A stretch of DNA of 16,423 bases from DASPXK01 sp035637315 (GTDB lineage Bacteria; Chloroflexota; UBA6077; JACCZL01), in the NCBI GenBank assembly GCA_035637315.1, contig DASPXK010000004.1, positions 1 through 16,423 on the forward strand, written 5' to 3'. The position numbers and the translations under genes were made by a program. The notes below the pieces were generated by a model. The model was not told the origin of the DNA. It saw nothing but the letters and a program-made list of their open reading frames with translations, and made no database searches. Shown piece by piece: positions 12,899 through 16,423 of this stretch. Each line of letters begins with the position of its first letter. Position 1 is the stretch's first letter.

Positions 12899-14769
12899 GA
12901 GCTCGGAACTGCGTCAGGCAGCCCCAGCAGCTCGAGGGTCTCGGGGAGCGGGGTGCCCTGCTCGTCCCAGCCGCGGATCTTGTAGTACGCCTTCAGCATT
13001 GGCTCGAACGGCGGGACCAGCTCGCTGCCGCCCACCTCGCGCGCCTCCTCCAGGATCCGCCGCGGCAGGACGTCGTCGGCCCCGGTTGAGCCGCACATGA
13101 AGTTGTAGAGCCGCTTCTGGTTGAAGATCCGCGCCCCGATCTCCAGAAACTGGTCGACGTTCAGGCCGCGACCGGTGATGGCGTTGTACCACTCGAGCAG
13201 ATGAGTCGGCTTGATACCACCGAACATGATGAACTTGCAGCACTTGAGCGAGTCGAACAGGCCCATCAGGTTCTGGCCGTGGTAGACGAGCTCCGGGGTG
13301 CGCTCCGCGTCGTGGCGATTGACCGGCTCGTCGTAGCCCAGCTCGGGCAGTGTCAAGACGCGCTGGAAGACGTGCCCAAAAGACGACAGGTGGCAGGCCC
13401 CGCGCGCCGAGGTGGCGTACGCGACGGCGTTCGCGAAGAAGGCTCGCGGGTCATGAGCCGGGAAGTCGAGTCCGCGGACGTGGATGGCGAAGTCCCGACC
13501 GCCGATCTCCTCGGCCAGGCGCGCCGTACCCTCGCCAAGGCGCCGCCCGAACTCCGTATCCCGCTCGCCCATCCTGGTCATCGCCTGGACCAGGGCCTTG
13601 TCACTACCCCAGTCCAGCTCGATGCCGCCGGTCTCGACCTTCGTCAACAGGCCCCGCTCATAGGCCTCCATGGCAAAGCCGACCACCGCCCCGGCTGAAA
13701 TCGTGTCCATCCCGTAGCGGTTACAGATCTCGTTCGCCTTCTGGACGGCTGCGATGTCGCCCACGAGCAGATTCGCCCCGTTCAGGGCAGTGGTCTCGTA
13801 CTCCAGCCCGCCCTGTTCGATGCCGGCGTACGGCCCCTCCTTCACCTCGACGGTCCGGCCGCAGCCGATGATGCAGTTGCCGCAGTAGTAACGGCCCGTC
13901 AGGATCGACTCGGCCATCGTGGCGCCGGAGATCTTGTCGGGCCCATCCGGCCAGTGGCTCTGCCCCCAGTTCTTGACCGGCCAGTTACCCATCTTCTCGT
14001 GGGTCGGGATACCGCCGGCCGTGCCGAGCTGGCCAAAACCCTTGGCCTGCTGGACGATGTCACGTCGGACCCGGTTTAGCGCGGTCTTCAACGCTTGCTC
14101 GTCGTAGATCGGGAAGCTCTTCGTCCCACGCGCAATGACCGCCTTCAGGTTCTTGGAGCCCATCACCGCGCCCAGGCCGCAGCGGCCAACCGCCCGTCCA
14201 TCACGCCCGTCGACCATGATCGCCGCGACCGGCGCCAGTCGCTCACCGGCTGGACCGATACACGCGACGCCGGGCGCTCCGCCGCGTCGATCACCAGACC
14301 CGACCTCCTCCAGGAGGCGATCGTGCGTCTCGAACGTGTCGGCCCCCCACAAGTGCCCGGCGTCCCTGATCTCCACGCCGTCGTCCTTGACCCATAGATA
14401 GACCGGTTTGGCCGCCTTCCCTCGAATCACCAACATGTCGTAGCCGGCCTGCTTGAAGGTATTGGCCCAATGGCCGCCGCACTCCGCCTCACCAAACACG
14501 CCCGTCAGCGGGGAGCGCGCGCACACCCCGAAACGGTTGGAGAGCGGCACCTGCGTCCCGGTGTACGGGCCGGTTCCGTAGATCAAGACGTTATCTGACG
14601 AGAGCGGATCGGCCGTTGCCGTCCTGGGCTCCTGGGCCAGCAGATAGGCGCCCAGGCCAGTCCCGCCGATCCATCGGTCGGCCAGCTCTCGAGTGAGCTC
14701 CCTCGTCGAGACCTCTCCAGAGGAAAGGTCGACTTCCAGAATCCTACCCATATATCCGTACGGTGGCAT
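12895..14769 (-). CDS. Aldehyde ferredoxin oxidoreductase family protein
   Basis: This 624-residue tungsten/molybdenum-pterin enzyme of the AOR family would oxidise aldehydes to carboxylic acids with ferredoxin as electron acceptor. Features seen are GYMGRILEVDLSSGE at the start, GGTGLGAYLL, RFGVCARSPLTGVFGEA, GLGAVMGSKNLKAV (198-211), cluster ligands Cys296-x2-Cys299-x3-Cys303 (CGNCIIGCG) and a distal Cys at 510 or 511 (LKCCKF). These match the 4Fe-4S and bis-pterin sites. GGAAGG lies 6 nt before the ATG at 14769, which supports that start over the internal ATG at 14751. It stands alone, with no ferredoxin or cofactor-biosynthesis gene nearby. Its right boundary holds a block of palindromic repeats. 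Substrate unknown. Confidence 0.93.
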   Translation of the reverse strand: MPPYGYMGRILEVDLSSGEVSTRELTRELADRWIGGTGLGAYLLAQEPRTATADPLSSDNVLIYGTGPYTGTQVPLSNRFGVCARSPLTGVFGEAECGGHWANTFKQAGYDMLVIRGKAAKPVYLWVKDDGVEIRDAGHLWGADTFETHDRLLEEVGSGDRRGGAPGVACIGPAGERLAPVAAIMVDGRDGRAVGRCGLGAVMGSKNLKAVIARGTKSFPIYDEQALKTALNRVRRDIVQQAKGFGQLGTAGGIPTHEKMGNWPVKNWGQSHWPDGPDKISGATMAESILTGRYYCGNCIIGCGRTVEVKEGPYAGIEQGGLEYETTALNGANLLVGDIAAVQKANEICNRYGMDTISAGAVVGFAMEAYERGLLTKVETGGIELDWGSDKALVQAMTRMGERDTEFGRRLGEGTARLAEEIGGRDFAIHVRGLDFPAHDPRAFFANAVAYATSARGACHLSSFGHVFQRVLTLPELGYDEPVNRHDAERTPELVYHGQNLMGLFDSLKCCKFIMFGGIKPTHLLEWYNAITGRGLNVDQFLEIGARIFNQKRLYNFMCGSTGADDVLPRRILEEAREVGGSELVPPFEPMLKAYYKIRGWDEQGTPLPETLELLGLPDAVPSS

Positions 14770-14817
14770 CTCGCACCTTCCCGTCCGTAGTCCCGTCGCC
14801 TGGGGAATTTTAGTAGA

Positions 14818-14835
14818 GGCACGGCATGCCGTGCC
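14818..14835. repeat. 18-bp perfect palindrome of the GTAGGGG repeat family
   Basis: GGCACGGCATGCCGTGCC is a perfect palindrome preceded by GTAGA. The 15-mer GCATGCCGTGCCCTG (14824-14838) recurs at 16238-16252. It lies in the leader gap between the lipoprotein gene and the AOR gene. Confidence 0.75.
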
Positions 14836-14840
14836 CTGCC

Positions 14841-14938
14841 CTCACCCCTAACCCCTCCCCCTCGAGGGGAGAGGGAAGGGCCCTCACCCCCCAACCCCCT
14901 CTCCCAATTTGGGAGAGGGGGCAAGTGGGGGAGGGGTA
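14841..14938. repeat. CCCTCACCCC...GGGAGAGGGGG palindromic repeat block
   Basis: This pyrimidine-to-purine block contains CCCCTCGAGGGG (14858-14869) and arms CCCCCTCTCCCA (14895-14906) and TGGGAGAGGGGG (14910-14921) around ATT. It resembles CCCTCACCCC-type mobile-looking repeats found in many bacterial genomes. The 12-bp hairpin could also act as a terminator for the lipoprotein gene. Confidence 0.7.
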
Positions 14939-14944
14939 TCGGCC

Positions 14945-16204
14945 TCAGCGTCCGCCGATCGCGTAGAGGCGGCTCGGTCGGCTCCCGCCTACCAGCAGCG
15001 TGCCGCCGCTGCCGATGCTTGGCGGACCGAGCGAGTCGCTGTCCAGAGTTAGGCGCCAAAGAACACCGCCATCCGGGCCGACGGCATACAAGTCCCGTCC
15101 GGCCCCGAAGAATGTCTGCCCTTCCGCGTCGAGGACGGCCGGCGTAGCCCAAGCGGCCTCGATTGGCGCGCGCCACGCTTCGGCACCACTGGGCGAGATG
15201 GCGCAGCCGGCGACCTGGACGCGACCATCCGCAGCTAGCGCCGCCCACAACGCCAGCGCGCCACTCTGCCAGCATCTCGGCGCTCGCCACCTGACGCCCC
15301 CGCCGGCCTCGACCACCGCGAGCTCCACTCCGCCCTCGCCGATGAGGATGAAGATCTGGCCGCCCGAGCCGACCATCGGCGCCGCGACGATCGGTCCGGC
15401 CAGATTGGCTCGCCACAGCTCGAGGCCTTCGCGATCGATCGCCCGCAGCGTCCCATCAGCTGCTCCGACGTAGACCATCCCGTCCGGCCCCACAGCCGGG
15501 CCCGCCAGCGTGCGTGCCTGGGTGTTGATGGCCCACTGAAAGAACCCGCCTGGCTGGACCAGGTAGGGCAGGCCCTGGTGATACGAGGTCAGATAGCTGT
15601 AGCTGTCCGGTCCGACCAGGGGGGCCGGACCGAGCAGCTTCGGCTCGGCGCCGATGTCCGTCGTCCAGCGCCGTCCGCCGTCTGAGCGAAGCGCATAGAG
15701 GGCCCCATCCCCGCCGCGCAGATAGACGCTCCCGTCCGGACCCAGGGCCGGCGTCGGGACCGGCGGGCTCGCCTGAAAGCTCCAGGCCACACCCACCCCA
15801 GGTCTGACGGCCTGCAGCTTGCCCGACTCGGTCCCCACGTAGAGCGTCCCGTCGGCAGCCTCGACGACCTGGCCGAAGCTTGGCGCGTCGATCTCAACAC
15901 TCCAGAGGACGCGCCCGACTCGCGGCCCCACGATCGGGCTGCGATTGGTGCGCTGGAGATCATGGCCCTCCATCGGCCAGGGCGCCCACAAGATCGCCGC
16001 TCCAGCCGCGATCGCCGTGGTCGCGCATGGGAAAGGATCGACCGTCGGCACCCCGATCGGCCGTCGCTCGAGGGCCGGGTTTGCGTTGGTCGGCGCGGCA
16101 GCGGGCGGCACTACCGATCCGGTGGCGCCCGGCGGCGCAAACTGACACCCCAGCAAGGGAAGGAGAGCAAGCGCAAGGAGCCACGGTCCGAACGAATTGC
16201 ACAT
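14945..16204 (-). CDS. PQQ-like beta-propeller lipoprotein
   Basis: This 419-residue protein has an N-terminal lipoprotein signal: MCNSFGPWLLALALLPLLGC, with the lipobox LLGC and Cys20 as the lipid-anchored residue. After a Pro/Ala-rich spacer it has WPMEGHDLQRTNRSP and then repeated blades with W-x-x-x-(I/L) strands and GxDGxVYLxGxDGxLYAL patterns, for example GPDGSVYLRGGDGALYAL and GPDGMVYVGAADGTLRAI. This is the PQQ-like (BamB-type) beta-propeller fold, usually a binding or scaffolding platform outside the membrane. No catalytic residues are evident. I placed the start at the ATG 16204 because the 44 residues upstream are the translation of a palindromic repeat, so the frame open to 16336 is misleading. 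It is divergent from the gene at 16384. Confidence 0.85.
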   Translation of the reverse strand: MCNSFGPWLLALALLPLLGCQFAPPGATGSVVPPAAAPTNANPALERRPIGVPTVDPFPCATTAIAAGAAILWAPWPMEGHDLQRTNRSPIVGPRVGRVLWSVEIDAPSFGQVVEAADGTLYVGTESGKLQAVRPGVGVAWSFQASPPVPTPALGPDGSVYLRGGDGALYALRSDGGRRWTTDIGAEPKLLGPAPLVGPDSYSYLTSYHQGLPYLVQPGGFFQWAINTQARTLAGPAVGPDGMVYVGAADGTLRAIDREGLELWRANLAGPIVAAPMVGSGGQIFILIGEGGVELAVVEAGGGVRWRAPRCWQSGALALWAALAADGRVQVAGCAISPSGAEAWRAPIEAAWATPAVLDAEGQTFFGAGRDLYAVGPDGGVLWRLTLDSDSLGPPSIGSGGTLLVGGSRPSRLYAIGGR

Positions 16205-16223
16205 CGCTTCGCGGCCGCCGTTC

Positions 16224-16284
16224 GGTGTAGGGGTACAGCATGCCGTGCCCTGTCGACGGGCACGGCATGCCGGGCCCCTACACC
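16224..16284. repeat. 27-bp near-perfect inverted repeat upstream of the lipoprotein gene
   Basis: Arms 16224-16250 and 16258-16284 (GGTGTAGGGG...CCCCTACACC ends) pair with three mismatches across a 7-nt loop. The arms contain GCATGCCGTGCCC and GGGCACGGCATGC. This is a fourth member of the palindrome family in this window, located between the divergent lipoprotein and 16384 genes. Confidence 0.75.
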
Positions 16285-16306
16285 CGGCTCTCCCGCAGGG
16301 AGTAAA

Positions 16307-16329
16307 GTTCAGGTGGATGCCTCCTGAAC
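16307..16329. promoter_or_regulatory. 7-bp dyad upstream of the 16384 gene
   Basis: GTTCAGG (16307-16313) and CCTGAAC (16323-16329) are perfect inverted arms 9 nt apart, in the divergent gap about 55 nt before the ATG at 16384. The geometry suits an operator bound by a dimer, or a small leader hairpin. No regulator can be named. Confidence 0.35.
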
Positions 16330-16383
16330 CTGGCATACTTGGTGTAACGGCCAGTCCGCCGGGACAGGATAGAGGACACGAGC

Positions 16384-16423
16384 ATGGCGGACACAGACCG
16401 ACTGCCTGGCGGGCAGCCCGCTC
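16384..16423 (+). CDS. Start of an unidentified gene (13 codons)
   Basis: An ATG at 16384 follows GAGG by 8 nt and reads MADTDRLPGGQPA before the window ends. The reading frame is plausible but too short to identify. It would be transcribed away from the lipoprotein gene. Confidence 0.5.
   Translation, partial: MADTDRLPGGQPA

Noticed and set aside
14841..14938. Insertion sequence remnant
   Set aside because: There is no transposase fragment and no clear target duplication. It fits a short palindromic repeat better.
14583..15416. 277-codon minus-strand frame spanning the AOR start and the repeat block
   Set aside because: It crosses an intergenic repeat block and overlaps two well-supported genes in another frame.

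Overview
This window comes from a GC-rich bacterial chromosome. Gene content, small Chloroflexota-style membrane and SH3-type proteins, GTG starts and GTAGGGG...CCCCTAC palindromes all suggest a Chloroflexota lineage. The phylum call is inference, because no rRNA or other taxonomic marker is present. I see no transposase, tRNA, rRNA or CRISPR array, and no gene-free stretch longer than about 215 bases.

Layout. Positions 1-1859 (minus strand) hold a phenylacetyl-CoA-epoxidase-like multicomponent oxygenase set in the order paaA-paaD-paaB-paaC, with paaC cut by the window edge. Divergent from it, 1981-4772 (plus) holds a two-gene unit: a radical SAM protein and an ATP-grasp ligase. Next, on the minus strand, come an NfuA-type Fe-S carrier with an odd repeated tail (4834-5556) and a three-gene operon of response regulator, winged-helix-like protein and small hypothetical protein (6747-5738). 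Positions 6910-9475 (plus) hold rsmI, tatD and a polyprenyl synthase. Two minus-strand membrane proteins follow (9490-9918 and 10021-10653). Then come parA-ftsZ (10867-12844, plus, overlapping), an aldehyde ferredoxin oxidoreductase (14769-12895, minus), a PQQ-propeller lipoprotein (16204-14945, minus) and the first codons of a plus-strand gene at 16384.

Main result. The radical SAM gene does not end at the TGA at 3379-3381. Read through, that codon sits in Cys-TGA-Ala-Glu-Pro (C-U-A-E-P), the signature tail of a radical SAM family with Sec and Cys versions. A perfect 7-bp hairpin with a GTT loop begins 13 nt after the TGA, and its loop lies 20 nt after it, which suits a bacterial SECIS element. 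The frame then stays open to a TGA at 3445-3447. A simple ORF caller truncates this protein by 22 residues and loses its probable functional residue. The ATP-grasp partner starts 29 nt downstream, so the pair looks like a peptide- or small-molecule-modifying system of unknown product.

Secondary points. The PaaC-like subunit keeps an ExxH metal motif that E. coli PaaC lacks, and the PaaD-like subunit lacks the C-terminal cysteine cluster. NfuA ends in three PYYQP(S/T)KG repeats. A palindrome family lies between genes and supplies the stop codon of both the ATP-grasp gene and ftsZ. rsmI has a probable leaderless start and a tail encoded by a polypurine tract.
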